Positions 51,076-62,068 of a DNA stretch of 64,000 nt are shown one piece after another. The stretch is from the NCBI GenBank assembly GCA_002365595.1, contig DFAM01000017.1:137982-201981 (forward strand), given 5' to 3'. The first letter of the stretch is position 1. Each line of letters starts with the position of its first letter. Under the pieces are notes generated by a model. That model saw nothing but the letters and a program-made list of their open reading frames with translations, had not been told where the DNA came from and made no database searches. This stretch comes from Acinetobacter sp. UBA3106 (GTDB lineage Bacteria; Pseudomonadota; Gammaproteobacteria; Pseudomonadales; Moraxellaceae). The translations under genes and the position numbers were made by a program.

Positions 51076-51810
51076 ATGACTTGGTTGTTATTTATTCTTG
51101 GTGCAATGGTCGCAGGTTTTGTACAGGGACTGACCGGCTTTGCCTTTGCCCTGATTGCCATGTCATTCTGGGTGTGGGCCTTGCCCCCGCAAATTGCTGC
51201 ACCCTTGGTGGTCTTTGCTTCGGTATGGAGCCATATCATTTCATTATCCAATGAACAAAAGCATCCTCATCTGCATAAAACTCTGGTGTTGCCTTATTTA
51301 ATTGCCGGTCTCATTGGCGTACCTTTAGGCACATATTTGCTGCATATTATTCAACCTGAAACCTTTAAAGTCGTTCTAGGCATTTTTTTGGTATTGTGGT
51401 GCCCAGTGATGTTTTTCAATCCGGCATTTCCCCGCTTACAGCAATCTGGAAAACTGGCTGATAGCCTGATTGGATTTATCGGCGGGATTTTGGGTGGTTT
51501 AGGCGGATTTTGCGGTTCATTGCCCTCTGCCTGGGTCATGCTGAAAAATCTGTCCAAACAGCAACAACGTTACATTTTACGACATTTTAATTTTGGCATT
51601 CAGCTGTTTACGCTGCTGACCTATTTACTGCAAGGTACGCTTGACATCCAGCTCTGGCCTTATATTGTTATCCTGCTGATCAGCGTCAGTTTTCCCGCAA
51701 TTTTAGGGGCAAAATTATTTTATAACATTTCGGAAAAACAGTTTAAGCACACTGTTTTAAGCCTTTTATTTGCTTCGGGCTGCTTCCTGGTTTTCAATAC
51801 ACTGCTGTAA
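51076..51810 (+). CDS. TSUP (TauE/SafE) family membrane permease
   Basis: A 244-aa inner-membrane protein with about eight helices. The first helix motif GFVQGLTGFAFALIAM and the matching second-half GGILGGLGGFCGSLPSAWVML show the pseudo-repeat of the TSUP family. Members move sulfite, sulfoacetate or other organosulfur anions; substrate unknown here. The frame extends upstream to a GTG at 50965; the ATG at 51076 just before the first helix is preferred. Confidence 0.85.
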   Translation: MTWLLFILGAMVAGFVQGLTGFAFALIAMSFWVWALPPQIAAPLVVFASVWSHIISLSNEQKHPHLHKTLVLPYLIAGLIGVPLGTYLLHIIQPETFKVVLGIFLVLWCPVMFFNPAFPRLQQSGKLADSLIGFIGGILGGLGGFCGSLPSAWVMLKNLSKQQQRYILRHFNFGIQLFTLLTYLLQGTLDIQLWPYIVILLISVSFPAILGAKLFYNISEKQFKHTVLSLLFASGCFLVFNTLL

Positions 51811-51999
51811 GAACTAATTCTTGCCGAAAAAAATTAATTGCATATGTTGAGATATTGCAGTGTTATTTATCTATAACCACATATCAAAAGGACGATTAGT
51901 CTCATTTAAACAAAAAACGCCCAATCAGCCAGGCTGAGCAAATTTATCGGCAGGAAAACTTTATACAATAACTTAACCCCATCATTAATTTTCCCAGAA

Positions 52000-52329
52000 A
52001 TGAAAACCTTGATTTTATTAGCAGGAATGATTTTTCTCTCTGGCTGCTCGCTCAGTACTTCGCGTGAGATTAAACATGCGGAAAAAATGCTTGCAGATTT
52101 TCAGTGCAATAAAATTGAAAGTGCCCAAATGGCGCATAGTTCGATCACCTCTTATCATGAACAGGCGCTTGCTTCTAGCCGCCAAAAAGCCGAATCCTAT
52201 GTGCAAAGCTATAAAGATGGGGACGAGTTATTTAATCTGCCATTAACAGAAGTAATCGAGGAACAATATTATATTTATCAGGAAGCATGCCAACATTTAG
52301 GCGGAATTCATCCAGCACAGAACCCCTAG
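52000..52329 (+). CDS. Small hypothetical lipoprotein
   Basis: A 109-aa lipoprotein with signal peptide and lipobox LSGC at residue 16. The mature chain is helical and charged (EIKHAEKMLADFQCNKIES..., SSRQKAESYVQSYKDGDELFNLP) and has two further Cys residues (FQCNK, EACQH) that could form a disulfide in the periplasm. No family recognised. Confidence 0.72.
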   Translation: MKTLILLAGMIFLSGCSLSTSREIKHAEKMLADFQCNKIESAQMAHSSITSYHEQALASSRQKAESYVQSYKDGDELFNLPLTEVIEEQYYIYQEACQHLGGIHPAQNP

Positions 52330-52456
52330 TTCCTTCAGGCGAAGGTGAGTTCCATGCTGAATGATCAATCATCTGCAGCAAGCTAAGATGTTGCCATTAC
52401 GCGCTCTTAGCTTTACTTAAAGACTCGACAGAAAAACCCTGTATTTGTAGTGATGT

Positions 52457-53038
52457 TTAAGGGTAATAACGTTTATCTACACTAAACTGTTCTGGAAATT
52501 TGGCATGAATTTGTGCATAAAAAGCCATGATTTCAGCCATATCTTTCTCATAATCGCCAGTAGGATAAACAATTTTACCTACCCCGGTTTTCTTCTTGGC
52601 ATAATCCATATAAGCCAATGCAATGGGCACGCCTGCATTGATTGCCACATGGTAGAAACCGGTTTTCCATTGTTCCTGTTTGGCACGCGTGGCTTCCGGT
52701 GTAACCAGCATCACCAGTTTTGGATGAGTCTTGAATAAATCCGCCATTACTTGAACCATACTAGGACGTGGCTCACCTTCCTTTTTCGCTGTCCGGTCAA
52801 TCCCGATTCCACCCATTGCCCGTACAAATGGACCAAATGGAAATTTCATATAGCTGTCTTTAATGGTTAAACGAACATTCACCCCTAATGCCTTGAGTGC
52901 CAGACGTGCGTATAAGGCATCCCAGTTGCTGGTGTGCGGTGCAGCAATCATCACACATTGATCTAAATCAAGTGCCCAATGATTATCGATTTCCCAGCCC
53001 ATCATTTTTAAACTTTGTTCAGCTAATTTCTCAAACAC
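52457..53038 (-). CDS. PlsC-type acyltransferase
   Basis: A 193-aa protein with the glycerolipid acyltransferase core: catalytic HTSNWD (H-x4-D) near residue 35, GGIGIDRTAK near residue 75, and TPEATRAKQEQWKTGFYHVA corresponding to the PEGTRS block. It is short and has no strong membrane helix; this subfamily is usually annotated as 1-acyl-glycerol-3-phosphate or general lysophospholipid acyltransferase. Acceptor unknown. No neighbours in operon. Confidence 0.85.
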   Translation of the reverse strand: MFEKLAEQSLKMMGWEIDNHWALDLDQCVMIAAPHTSNWDALYARLALKALGVNVRLTIKDSYMKFPFGPFVRAMGGIGIDRTAKKEGEPRPSMVQVMADLFKTHPKLVMLVTPEATRAKQEQWKTGFYHVAINAGVPIALAYMDYAKKKTGVGKIVYPTGDYEKDMAEIMAFYAQIHAKFPEQFSVDKRYYP

Positions 53039-53338
53039 TTACCACACCACCACTTAATCAAGTGCGCAGAGTTTAACAACGTGATTAAAATATGAAAGTG
53101 CAATATGAGCATTAAATAACCAGTTAATATATAAATGTATAGCTTTGCAGGTTTAAAGAAAAAAGTTGAAATTTGCCGTTTTATTTATACCAAAATTTTC
53201 TTAGGGTGATCTCCAATTTTCATTACAGATTAAAATCCATACAAACCAGAAATCACAAAGGCATAACAAGATGAATATTTAATCAATTTGCATTTTTATA
53301 TAGTTTTTAAAGTTGTACCAGCCAAAAGGAACAATGTC
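53039..53338. other. Intergenic region upstream of NlpE-like gene
   Basis: About 300 AT-rich bases with the acyltransferase promoter on one side and the NlpE-like promoter on the other. No gene, strong hairpin or repeat noticed apart from the SD AAAAGGA before 53339. Confidence 0.4.
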
Positions 53339-53833
53339 ATGAAAAAAATAATATTCATCCTGTCACTGAGTAGCTTAGCCTTAATTGGATGTAACAAACC
53401 CAATACCGATACTCATGAAAGCAATACAGCACCTGACCGCCCCATGACTCAAACCACTACCCCATCAGCTGCCCCATCTCAAACCGCTGCTCCTACAAAC
53501 GATACTGCTGAAACATCACTGGATTGGCCAGGTGAATATAAAGGCGTCCTACCCTGCGCTGACTGCGAAGGTATTGAAACCGAACTGGAATTAAAAGCAG
53601 ATAAAACCTATGAATTGACCCAAGAATATTTGGGTAAGGGAAAAAACAAGGAGTCCAAGGTAAAAGGCTCTTTTAGTTTTGATCCGAATAATCCTTCCAT
53701 GATTAGCCTGGACCAAGCAGGAGAAAATCGTAAATTCTTTATTGGCGAAAATTTTATTCAGGTACGTGATCCACGTTCAGGAAAAGTAATTGATTCCAAA
53801 ATGAATGACAAATTGCAAAAAGATATGAATTAA
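53339..53833 (+). CDS. NlpE-like outer-membrane lipoprotein
   Basis: A 164-aa lipoprotein. The ATG at 53339 has AAAAGGA eight bases before and starts a signal peptide with lipobox LIGC (Cys18). A Thr/Pro/Ala-rich linker (residues 20-60) precedes an NlpE N-terminal-like domain: GEYKGVLPCADCEGIETELELKADKTYELTQEYLG with its CxxC. E. coli NlpE signals envelope stress and copper through Cpx; the second OB-like domain of E. coli NlpE is absent. The domain match is clear, the signalling role is not shown. Confidence 0.8.
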   Translation: MKKIIFILSLSSLALIGCNKPNTDTHESNTAPDRPMTQTTTPSAAPSQTAAPTNDTAETSLDWPGEYKGVLPCADCEGIETELELKADKTYELTQEYLGKGKNKESKVKGSFSFDPNNPSMISLDQAGENRKFFIGENFIQVRDPRSGKVIDSKMNDKLQKDMN

Positions 53834-53857
53834 TTTTTTATTAAAATCTCGACCTGC

Positions 53858-53897
53858 ATGCAATTAAAAAACCTGGAAAATGGCGATTTAATTGCAT
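53858..53897. repeat. Inverted repeat after the NlpE-like gene
   Basis: ATGCAATTAAA (53858-53868) and TTTAATTGCAT (53887-53897) form a perfect 11-bp stem with an 18-base loop, followed by CTTTTCTG. It may be a weak terminator of the NlpE-like gene. Confidence 0.45.
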
Positions 53898-54041
53898 CTT
53901 TTCTGTAGTTCTTATGACACCGTATAAATAGAAAAATATTTCATCACCTGAGACTTTAGCGCCCCTAAGGCTAGGATTGTAGTTAAAAATATTCTTATTT
54001 TAAGCGTCGGCACCAAGATCAACTTTTCTTATTATTTACTT

Positions 54042-55199
54042 TTAACCTGCATACTCAAAATCGATGCTTACTCCCATAAGTTTGTACAAAAATTCTGCTT
54101 GGGATTTACACTGCATTTTTGCATAGATATTTTTTAGCCAGGTTCGTACAGAACTTAGAGCCAATTGGTAATGTGCAGCAATTTTTTCCAAATTACAGCC
54201 ATTAATAAATAGTTCACACAGTTCAAATTCCCGGTGGGATAGACCATAGATTTGTTTGAGATAAGCTGAAGCCAGCTTATATTTCTGTTCGGTTTCGGTA
54301 ATAAATAGCATGGCATATGGCTTAAAAGGATCTTTTAAATCGGTAAAATGTCGCGGACTGCTAAAAGGGGCAATGGTTAACATAAATTTTTGTCCATGCT
54401 GATCTTCCAGCGCCAACACTCCGCCTACCTGTTTTTTCGCGTAATTAGCTTCTGGCCTGATACTTGATATTAAGTGTTCTAAATCTGATTGATAGACCTT
54501 GCTTACATTAAGCTGGTTATTTTGATCAAGTTCGAATAGCTTGGATTGTTCGAAAAAATACTGTGCTTTCTGATTGTGATAATACAATTCCCGATTCATA
54601 TCGATGAGTAAAATACCTGTTTTAATTGCACTGAGAATTCGATACAAATACTTGTTTTTGAGTCGAACTAAAGTCAATTGTTTGTGAATCTGCAAGGCTC
54701 TACGCAAATGCACACCCAATCTTTTTAGAATATCCAATTCATACTGACTAAAGGGTTGATCCTGTTTTCCGCGATGAATCCCCAATACTGACCATTGATG
54801 ATCGCCATGCTCTAGCAATAGGTTGGCAATAAAACCCACCCCAGTCGCTTTTAAACATTTTTCATAAAATACAGCTTCATCTGTGGCAAAGATGTGAGCA
54901 TATTGCGCTAGATTCTGACTCGATACATTTCCAACACCCAATTGCAGCCAAAATGGCAAATGTAACTTTTGACTTATTATTCTTATTTTTTCCTGCTGAT
55001 AGGTTTCCAAACTGCCTAGCGGAATATTGTACGTATGAACAAAGTTATAGGGAGGGTTTAATTGGTCCAAGGCAGTAAAAATAGCTGCCTGACCTTGAGT
55101 ATATTGAACAATTTGCTGAATCACTTTAGGCCATAAGCTGGCATTTAAGGCAGCATCATAAATTTGTTCAATAATTATATTTTCCAGCTCCTCTTGCAT
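54042..55199 (-). CDS. LuxR-type helix-turn-helix regulator with GAF/PAS-like sensor region
   Basis: About 385 aa from ATG 55199; a TTG four codons upstream is less likely. Residues 1-180 are a sensor-like region, then a PAS-like stretch (SAIKTGILLIDMNRELYYHNQKAQYFF, near 205), then a C-terminal LuxR HTH (YGLSHREFELCELFINGCNLEKIAAHYQLALSSVRTWLKNIYAKM). No response-regulator receiver and no acyl-homoserine-lactone domain. Signal and targets unknown; no adjacent target gene on either side stands out. Base composition is low-GC like the surroundings. Confidence 0.82.
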   Translation of the reverse strand: MQEELENIIIEQIYDAALNASLWPKVIQQIVQYTQGQAAIFTALDQLNPPYNFVHTYNIPLGSLETYQQEKIRIISQKLHLPFWLQLGVGNVSSQNLAQYAHIFATDEAVFYEKCLKATGVGFIANLLLEHGDHQWSVLGIHRGKQDQPFSQYELDILKRLGVHLRRALQIHKQLTLVRLKNKYLYRILSAIKTGILLIDMNRELYYHNQKAQYFFEQSKLFELDQNNQLNVSKVYQSDLEHLISSIRPEANYAKKQVGGVLALEDQHGQKFMLTIAPFSSPRHFTDLKDPFKPYAMLFITETEQKYKLASAYLKQIYGLSHREFELCELFINGCNLEKIAAHYQLALSSVRTWLKNIYAKMQCKSQAEFLYKLMGVSIDFEYAG

Positions 55200-55307
55200 T
55201 GATTTTGCCAACCTTAAACAGATAAGAACTATTGGTTATAGATAATTAGAATAGAGAATTGAGGTGATTAGTCAAACAAAGGATATTAATAATATGAATA
55301 GGAATTT

Positions 55308-55341
55308 AAAAAAAATCCCCGCAAAAAGCGGGGATTTTTTT
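55308..55341 (-). terminator. Terminator of groESL
   Basis: ATCCCCGC and GCGGGGAT pair around AAAAA with long A and T flanks, 22 bases past the groEL stop on the minus strand. Confidence 0.9.
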
Positions 55342-55362
55342 AAGATCTGAGACCTGTATGAA

Positions 55363-56997
<1,635 letters not shown>

Positions 56998-57068
56998 GAT
57001 TTACTCCAAATATTTTTAATTTTCAAGAATCTATATAAAGAATCAGGTCTGAATTTTCTGGCTCAGAA

Positions 57069-57359
57069 TTAAGCTTCAAGCACAGCTAAAATGTCAGACT
57101 CTTTCATAATAAGAAGTTCTTCACCGTCTACTTTCACAGTTGTACCTGCATAAGTACCGAACAATACTTTGTCGCCAACTTTTACGTCTAACGCACGTAC
57201 ACCGTTATCAGTGATTTGACCATTACCTACTGCAATGATTTCACCTTGAGCAGGTTTCTCAGCAGCAGAACCTGGAAGTAAAATACCGCCAGCAGTTTTA
57301 GTTTCTTCTTCAACGCGACGAATAACTACGCGATCATGTAATGGACGAATGTTGCTCAT
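57069..57359 (-). CDS. groS: Co-chaperonin GroES
   Basis: A 96-aa Hsp10. The ATG at 57359 (MSNIRPLHDRVVI) is the family start; the open frame runs 39 codons further up through the promoter and is not coding. The mobile loop ETKTAGGILLPGSAAEKP is intact. First gene of groESL behind a heat-shock type promoter. Confidence 0.98.
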   Translation of the reverse strand: MSNIRPLHDRVVIRRVEEETKTAGGILLPGSAAEKPAQGEIIAVGNGQITDNGVRALDVKVGDKVLFGTYAGTTVKVDGEELLIMKESDILAVLEA

Positions 57360-57451
57360 TGGAAACTCCATCAGACTAAGTCTTTTATAGTGAAGTAATG
57401 ATGACTTTGTTATTCCCTCGGTCATCATCAAATAATTTCGATGACACTTTT

Positions 57452-57477
57452 GTGGGGATGGAAAAAAACGCTTCAAG
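57452..57477 (-). promoter_or_regulatory. Sigma-32 (heat-shock) promoter of groESL
   Basis: On the minus strand CTTGAA (57472-57477) and CCCCAC (57452-57457) are 14 bases apart, matching the RpoH consensus CTTGAA-N13/14-CCCCATNT closely. It is about 95 bases upstream of the groES ATG. No CIRCE element is seen. Confidence 0.8.
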
Positions 57478-57541
57478 GGGCAAGCAAAAAAAAAGTCCTG
57501 TTTTTTGTATTTTTTTTATTCAACTATACGTCTTTCTTCAT

Positions 57542-58315
57542 TTAATCAGCATTTTCTTCTTTTAATACAAATTCTTTTTGCTGACGATTAAAATAATAAT
57601 GTTCTACATCGGCATTGCCATAGATCAGATTAAAACTGTTGGGTAAGCCACGATGTAAGCGGTAAGAAATTGCTGTTCCTGCATGAATGTCCAGCACAGG
57701 ATGGGCTGCCCCCAAGTGATAAATCTGGTTCAGGTCATATACGGCCGATTGATGCAGATGACCATGCAACAGGCCGTTTAAACCACTCTGACTCCAGGAT
57801 TCTAAAGCCATACGTCCCAGCATTGGACAATCCTTGATGCCATGTGCATTATTCGGAGGCGTATAAAATGGCTGGTGCGCAACGATAAGTTTGATTTTAT
57901 CCTTAGGCGCCATCATCAGCCTTTGATCAATTTGCTGAATTTGCTCCAGGGAAATGTGTCCTCGGGTATGATAACGCCGCCTTATACTATTCACGCCAAT
58001 CAGATAAAAATGCGCAGTTTCCAATACGGTTTCCATATGACCGAAGAAAATTTTATAGCGGGTAAAAGGACTAAATATCCGGTTCCAGACATGATACAGC
58101 GGAATATCATGATTCCCCGGCACCACCAGATAAGGCAGGTTTAAACTTTCCAGAAACTGTTTGCAATCATAAAACTGCGTATAACGGGCGCGTTGAGTTA
58201 AATCCCCACTTACAACTACAGCCTCCAAAGGATGTTGCTGACAAAATAAACGGATTGCAGCCATGCAGGCCGGTTTTTCCGTACCAAAATGCAAATCAGA
58301 CAGATGTAGAATCAT
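57542..58315 (-). CDS. Calcineurin-like metallophosphoesterase
   Basis: A 257-aa phosphoesterase with the complete motif series: DLHFG near residue 7, GDLTQ near 38, GNHD near 68, VAHQPF near 147 and GHLHQS near 185. It resembles the CpdA-type group, but the cAMP phosphodiesterase role is not certain; a lipid-related role is possible given its partner. It overlaps the upstream lipid kinase gene by 20 bases, so the two are translated together. Confidence 0.85.
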   Translation of the reverse strand: MILHLSDLHFGTEKPACMAAIRLFCQQHPLEAVVVSGDLTQRARYTQFYDCKQFLESLNLPYLVVPGNHDIPLYHVWNRIFSPFTRYKIFFGHMETVLETAHFYLIGVNSIRRRYHTRGHISLEQIQQIDQRLMMAPKDKIKLIVAHQPFYTPPNNAHGIKDCPMLGRMALESWSQSGLNGLLHGHLHQSAVYDLNQIYHLGAAHPVLDIHAGTAISYRLHRGLPNSFNLIYGNADVEHYYFNRQQKEFVLKEENAD

Positions 58316-59234
58316 AAGGAACCATTATTTTTAATGCATGCTTACGGACGGAAATATGAAGGGGGGGTTGCATTTCCACAATTTCGCCATCCAGTGCAAG
58401 TGTGAGCTTTTTGGCTTTGGAATGGATTTGCACATTGTCGGCGGAAAAACTGTATACATCTGGCGCATGATCAAGATTGCCGCGAATCAACTGCAATAAG
58501 ATTTTAAATAACGTGCGTTTATCACTTTTTGCCACCACAACGCCGGCTACTTTTCCCAATTCAACACTTTTGGCAATACGTAAATTCATCTCTGCAAGTT
58601 GCAATTGATTATTGCCAAAAAAAATCAGCGGGGTTTTGACCGGATATTTTTTACCATCAATTTCTACTTCAAGTTTCAGCTCTTTGCGGTCGCGAATCAT
58701 CACATCTAATGCTGACGTATAGGCATGCAAAGCCAGGCGGCCAAAACGCCGGTTATAGATTTCACGCCTTTGGATGAATAAAGGATAAAGCCCCAAACTG
58801 GCATTATTTAAATAGATATGATCATTAATTTGAGCCACATGCACTTTCCGAACCTGTCCCTTGGCAATGACTTCAGCAGCTTTTAACAGATCAAGCGGAA
58901 TATGCAGTAAGCGGGCCACATAATTAAAGGTTCCCAATGGGAAGATCCCCATTGGGATTTCGGTATCCATCAGTTTGGTTGCAACCGTATTTAAGGTGCC
59001 GTCCCCACCAGCAGCCACCACAATGCCAATTTCTTCAGCTTCTAGATGGCGCGCAATTATTTTGTCCATAAACCTGTTAAAATCTGTTTCGGCACTGATT
59101 TCAAATGCTTGAATTTCATAACCATAAGCGGTTAAATTTGTCATAAGTTGTTCATAGATTTCATCTTTATTGGCGGCATGAAATCCTGATTTTTCATTAT
59201 AGATAAGAGACAAAGGCTTTAAAGGAACTGACAT
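58296..59234 (-). CDS. Diacylglycerol kinase family lipid kinase (YegS-like)
   Basis: A 312-aa kinase: SLIYNEKSGF at the N-terminus, the nucleotide site AAGGDGTLNTVATKLM near residue 95 (GGDGT) and PLGTFNYVARLLHIP. The C-terminal domain has VVAKSDKRTLFKIL and LALDGEIVEMQPPLHISVR. It phosphorylates a membrane lipid such as diacylglycerol or phosphatidylglycerol. It forms a two-gene unit with the phosphoesterase. Confidence 0.88.
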   Translation of the reverse strand: MSVPLKPLSLIYNEKSGFHAANKDEIYEQLMTNLTAYGYEIQAFEISAETDFNRFMDKIIARHLEAEEIGIVVAAGGDGTLNTVATKLMDTEIPMGIFPLGTFNYVARLLHIPLDLLKAAEVIAKGQVRKVHVAQINDHIYLNNASLGLYPLFIQRREIYNRRFGRLALHAYTSALDVMIRDRKELKLEVEIDGKKYPVKTPLIFFGNNQLQLAEMNLRIAKSVELGKVAGVVVAKSDKRTLFKILLQLIRGNLDHAPDVYSFSADNVQIHSKAKKLTLALDGEIVEMQPPLHISVRKHALKIMVPYDSTSV

Positions 59235-59648
59235 TTTCTCTACTTTTTTGAAGCAATTGCTCTAATTTTGTCCAAATTATCAACAAATGAAAGACTCTTT
59301 ATGTAAAATTTGAATGACCAGCATTTATTAAATCAATAATAAGACTCATCAAAATAATATGAGTAAGATATTGTTTATAAAAATAATAAATTAAATAAAT
59401 ATTACTCATAAATTTAATAAATGAATGAATCACAAAACCTATTAAACTTTAACTTGTTGTTTTTTATTAATTAAAAATAAAAACATAGAATATTCCAATC
59501 TAATTCAGGCACTTCTTTAGTCTTATTTTTTTTATGATTTTATGCTTTAATACAGCCACTTTTTTTCATATTTCATCTGAGCAGTAAATTTATTGTTCGG
59601 ATTGTACTTTGTACATCTAATTTGTACACATTTGAGATAGGCCTCACC
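59235..59648. other. AT-rich divergent region between lipid kinase gene and pckG
   Basis: About 414 bases, exceptionally rich in A and T between 59270 and 59560. It contains three copies of TTGTAC close to the pckG start. No RNA or small protein gene is recognised. Confidence 0.5.
59602..59627. repeat. Three TTGTAC repeats upstream of pckG
   Basis: TTGTAC occurs at 59602-59607, 59609-59614 and 59622-59627, 20-45 bases before the pckG ATG; two copies include GTAC palindromes. A regulator binding site is possible but unproven. Confidence 0.35.
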
Positions 59649-61481
59649 ATGACCCAAGTGAACGCACCAGAATTCGTTCGTCACCCTAAGCTTATTGCTT
59701 GGGTGGAAGAGATTGCTAAATTAACAAAACCGGCAAAAATTGAATGGTGTGACGGTAGCGCAGAAGAATATCAACGTTATATCGACTTGATGATCGCTAA
59801 CGGCACAATGCAAGCGCTTAACCAAGAAACTCATCCTGGTTCTTATCTTGCAAATTCTGATCCTTCTGACGTTGCTCGTGTTGAAGGTCGTACTTATATC
59901 TGTTCAGAAAACAAAGAAGACGCTGGTGCGACAAATAACTGGGAAGCGCCTGCTGAAATGCGTGCTCGCCTGAACGGTTTGTTCGACGGTTCTATGAAAG
60001 GCCGTACTTTGTACGTAGTACCTTTCTCTATGGGTCCTTTAGGTTCTCATATTGCACATATCGGTATCGAATTGACTGACTCTCCTTATGTAGCAGTCAG
60101 CATGTCTAAAATGGCGCGTATGGGTAAAGCTGTTTATGACGTTCTGGGTACTGATGGCGAATTTGTTCCATGTGTACATACCGTTGGTGCACCTTTAGAA
60201 GAAGGTCAAAAAGACGTTGCTTGGCCTTGCAACCCTGAAAAATGGATTGTGCATTACCCAGAAACGCGTGAAATTTGGTCTTACGGTTCTGGTTACGGCG
60301 GTAACGCATTGCTGGGTAAAAAATGCCTGGCTTTACGTATTGCATCTTATATGGGTCGTCAACAAGGCTGGTTAGCTGAACACATGCTGATCCTTGGCGT
60401 GACTAACCCACAAGGCGAAAAACACTACATCGCGGCTGCATTCCCTTCTGCTTGTGGTAAAACAAACTTCGCAATGTTGATTCCACCAGCAGGTTATGAA
60501 GGCTGGAAAATTGAAACTGTAGGTGACGATATTGCTTGGATCAAACCAGGTGAAGACGGTCGCTTATATGCAATCAACCCTGAAGCTGGTTTCTTCGGTG
60601 TAGCGCCTGGTACAAATACCAAGACCAACCCGAACTGCATGGCAACACTTCATAAAGACGTGATCTATACCAACGTTGCTGTGACTGACAACGGCGAAGT
60701 ATGGTGGGAAGGTCTGACTAAAGAAGCGCCTGCTAACCTGACCAACTGGAAAGGCCAACCACACACTGGCGAAGAAAAAGCTGCGCATCCAAACGCTCGT
60801 TTCACCGTTGCTGCTGGTCAATGCCCTTCTATCGATGCTGACTGGGAAAATCCAGCAGGTGTTCCAATTTCTGCGTTCATCTTTGGTGGTCGCCGTGCGG
60901 ACACAGTGCCTCTAATTTCAGAAGCTATTGATTGGGTGGATGGCGTTTATAAAGCTGCAACAATGGGTTCTGAAACCACTGCAGCTGCTGTTGGTCAACA
61001 AGGTGTTGTTCGTCGTGACCCATTCGCGATGCTTCCATTTGCTGGCTACAACATGGCTGACTACTTCACTCACTGGTTAGAAATGGGTGAGAAAGTGGGC
61101 GAGAAAGCTGCTGCTGCCGGCAACAAGCTTCCTGGTATCTACAACGTGAACTGGTTCCGTCGTGATGCTGAAGGTAACTTCGTATGGCCTGGTTTCGGTC
61201 AAAACATGCGTGTTCTTGAGTGGATCATCGATCGTTGTGAAGGCCGTGCAACTGCTGTTGAAACTCCAATTGGCCGTGTTCCAACTTACGAACAATTGAA
61301 CTGGAACGGTACGGATTTCTCTAAAGAACAGTTTGACCTGGTAACTTCTCAAGATAAAGATCAATGGATCAAAGAACTTGAAAGCCACACTGAATTGTTC
61401 AATAAATTAGGTGATCGTTTACCAGAAGCGTTGAAAAAACGTCAAGCTGAGCTTATAGAAGCTGTTAAAAAATCTGCTTAA
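59649..61481 (+). CDS. pckG: Phosphoenolpyruvate carboxykinase (GTP)
   Basis: A 610-aa gluconeogenic enzyme converting oxaloacetate and GTP to PEP, GDP and CO2. ATG at 59649 (MTQVNAPEF), with TAGG seven bases before; an upstream in-frame TTG is rejected. Motifs of the GTP class: the PEPCK-specific FPSACGKTNFAML P-loop near residue 270, VGDDIAWIK, and FGGRRADTVPLI. Length fits the GTP-dependent type rather than the shorter ATP type. Confidence 0.96.
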   Translation: MTQVNAPEFVRHPKLIAWVEEIAKLTKPAKIEWCDGSAEEYQRYIDLMIANGTMQALNQETHPGSYLANSDPSDVARVEGRTYICSENKEDAGATNNWEAPAEMRARLNGLFDGSMKGRTLYVVPFSMGPLGSHIAHIGIELTDSPYVAVSMSKMARMGKAVYDVLGTDGEFVPCVHTVGAPLEEGQKDVAWPCNPEKWIVHYPETREIWSYGSGYGGNALLGKKCLALRIASYMGRQQGWLAEHMLILGVTNPQGEKHYIAAAFPSACGKTNFAMLIPPAGYEGWKIETVGDDIAWIKPGEDGRLYAINPEAGFFGVAPGTNTKTNPNCMATLHKDVIYTNVAVTDNGEVWWEGLTKEAPANLTNWKGQPHTGEEKAAHPNARFTVAAGQCPSIDADWENPAGVPISAFIFGGRRADTVPLISEAIDWVDGVYKAATMGSETTAAAVGQQGVVRRDPFAMLPFAGYNMADYFTHWLEMGEKVGEKAAAAGNKLPGIYNVNWFRRDAEGNFVWPGFGQNMRVLEWIIDRCEGRATAVETPIGRVPTYEQLNWNGTDFSKEQFDLVTSQDKDQWIKELESHTELFNKLGDRLPEALKKRQAELIEAVKKSA

Positions 61482-61500
61482 TTCAATGAATTAAGTCATA

Positions 61501-61528
61501 AAAAGGTCACTACGGTGGCCTTTTTTAC
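61501..61528 (+). terminator. Terminator of pckG
   Basis: AAAAGGTCAC and GTGGCCTTTTTT pair with one G:T around TACG, 20 bases after the pckG stop. Confidence 0.82.
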
Positions 61529-61579
61529 GTTAATATAAGCCCGCAAATAATTCCATAACAATAAAAGAAGGAAAATTTC

Positions 61580-61942
61580 ATGCTAAAAACATTAACACTT
61601 GCAACTTGCCTGCTGGGTTTCTCGGGTCTAGCCATGGCTCAAACGACCACAGAGCAACATGGTCTTCACATCTGCGCCATCAAAGGCACACCAGATTCCA
61701 GCCAGTTTCAGATCAAGAAGCGCATTAAAGTAGCTAAAGGTACATATGGCAGCGTAGAAGAACTATATTCACGTTTCGCAGAACGCGCTCATCAGGTCGG
61801 TGGAAATGTAGTAATTAACTATAATGCCAGCCAAAGATTCGGCTTCTGGCCTTGGCGTATGGTACGTCCTGTAATTTATGGAACCGCAGTGCAATGGAAC
61901 ACGCCTGTGAACTGCTCAGCATTAGGTGGCGTTGAAATTTAA
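61580..61942 (+). CDS. Small exported protein of unknown function
   Basis: A 120-aa protein with an AAGGA SD and a signal peptide (residues 1-20, ending AMA-Q). The mature part has two Cys (HICAIKG and VNCSAL) able to form a disulfide, and a VEELYSRFAERAHQVGGNVVINYNASQ segment that recalls the fold of small YbjQ-like or outer-membrane-stress domains where a GGN(A/V)(V/I) strand follows a helix. Family not recognised with certainty. A terminator lies downstream. Confidence 0.72.
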   Translation: MLKTLTLATCLLGFSGLAMAQTTTEQHGLHICAIKGTPDSSQFQIKKRIKVAKGTYGSVEELYSRFAERAHQVGGNVVINYNASQRFGFWPWRMVRPVIYGTAVQWNTPVNCSALGGVEI

Positions 61943-62026
61943 GTAAATTTACAATAAAAGCTCAACCGACATTTAAATGTAATTTAAGCTGGAATTTTAT
62001 TGCAAATCAAAATAATCATTGGATTC

Positions 62027-62055
62027 AAAAAAGACCGCTCAGGCGGTCTTTTTTT
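62027..62055. terminator. Bidirectional terminator between small exported protein gene and glpD
   Basis: AAGACCGC and GCGGTCTT pair around TCAG, with A and T runs on both flanks, between convergent genes. Confidence 0.88.
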
Positions 62056-62068
62056 ATTGTTCAACCCG

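Noticed and set aside
51900..51980. Hairpin-like GCCCAATCAGCCAGGCTGAGC as terminator of the TSUP gene
   Set aside because: The inner stem would need an impossible one-base loop and there is no T run on the plus strand.
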